From positions 1 to 64,000 of the forward strand of contig CAMFGW010000002.1 in the NCBI GenBank assembly GCA_945952025.1: a DNA stretch of 64,000 nucleotides. Direction: 5' to 3'. This stretch comes from an uncultured Paracoccaceae bacterium (GTDB lineage: Bacteria; Pseudomonadota; Alphaproteobacteria; Rhodobacterales; Rhodobacteraceae). The notes below the pieces were generated by a model. The model had not been told where the DNA came from, searched no databases, and was given only the letters and a program-made list of their open reading frames with translations. Position numbers and translations under genes: made by a program. Shown here one piece after another: positions 63,895 to 64,000 of the stretch (its first letter is position 1; every line of letters starts with the position of its first letter).

Positions 63895-64000
63895 GGCCGG
63901 GCCGGGCGGGATCAGGAAACGCATCGCGTTTCCCCCGACCGTGTGGGAACGGTGTCGCTGGACCGCCGGCCGATGGCCTTTGGGCCACCGGCAGGGACAA
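63895..64000 (-). repeat. Dispersed intergenic repeat, copy 3 (reverse orientation, may extend past window)
   Basis: Read on the minus strand it starts TTGTCCCTGCCGGTGGCC, continues to GGTCCAGCG, GTTCCCACACGG, CGGGGGAAACGC and CCTGATCCCGCCCGG. It shares the left hairpin and core with copy 2 but lacks the roughly 75-bp middle module. It lies 23 bp after the amidohydrolase stop. Confidence 0.85.

Overview
The window is a GC-rich chromosomal segment from an alphaproteobacterium, most likely a member of Rhodobacteraceae. The basis is protein similarity recognised by eye: FtsK, DapF/MtaB, FdsGBA-FdhD-FdsD, PNPase, the ALDH7/GcdH cluster, a class C-type short L36, and high GC with GGC/GCG-rich codons. 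No 16S gene is present, so genus is not assigned. I found about 50 intact protein genes, two tRNAs (Lys-TTT, Val-GAC), several clear terminators and operators, five broken genes or gene fragments, and a dispersed intergenic repeat with copies at the left end, the middle (about 21.1 kb) and the right end.

Layout. 0.3-4.5 kb: a class I aminotransferase, ftsK and a small membrane protein. 4.9-11.8 kb: lolA; a two-component system divergent from PepSY protein - DUF2271 protein - PepSY/flavodoxin-reductase fusion - ApbE. This reads as an NADPH-driven electron-export module with a covalently flavinylated periplasmic carrier. 11.9-16.7 kb: an Lrp regulator facing a class V PLP enzyme that has lost its lysine region, then a MerR regulator and a Zn/Cd/Pb P-type ATPase with textbook 19-bp-spacer promoters. 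16.7-18.6 kb: an AT-rich graveyard (toxin tail, DUF2019 immunity protein, broken immunity-like gene, GspE fragment) abutting tRNA-Lys.

18.8-21.2 kb: dapF-mtaB and a repeat copy. 21.2-31.5 kb: a catabolic block (XRE-cupin and LysR regulators, aminotransferase, glutaryl-CoA dehydrogenase, fused 2-oxoacid dehydrogenase E1, FabD-like acyltransferase, ALDH7-type aminoadipate-semialdehyde dehydrogenase, saccharopine dehydrogenase-like protein). Its enzymes fit lysine degradation through aminoadipate and glutaryl-CoA. 31.5-34.9 kb: pyruvate kinase, an N-formylglutamate amidohydrolase, DUF1244 and hemolysin III-like proteins. 35-42 kb: LysR regulator and a complete NAD-dependent molybdenum formate dehydrogenase operon. 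41.9-45.4 kb: a flavin oxidoreductase and an MttB-family methyltransferase, suggesting methylated-amine demethylation whose C1 units could feed formate dehydrogenase.

45.5-56.8 kb: phosphoesterase, AT-rich VasI-like gene, aldehyde dehydrogenase, peroxiredoxin, glycosyltransferase, pnp, transporter, oxidoreductase, a wrecked Hint-domain gene, and a methyltransferase bracketed by intact rpsO and a second, degraded copy of the rpsO 3' end. 57-64 kb: an RTX-repeat protein with an N-terminal membrane anchor, RluA-type pseudouridine synthase, homocysteine methyltransferase-like protein, LysE exporter, VOC protein, tandem-GFA protein, free-methionine sulfoxide reductase, rpmJ, tRNA-Val, a second N-formylglutamate amidohydrolase and the third repeat copy.

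The most interesting signals are the flavinylation module with its candidate regulator boxes, the rpsO 3'-end duplication around a one-gene cargo, the lysine-catabolic block with two unexplained members, and the dispersed repeat family.
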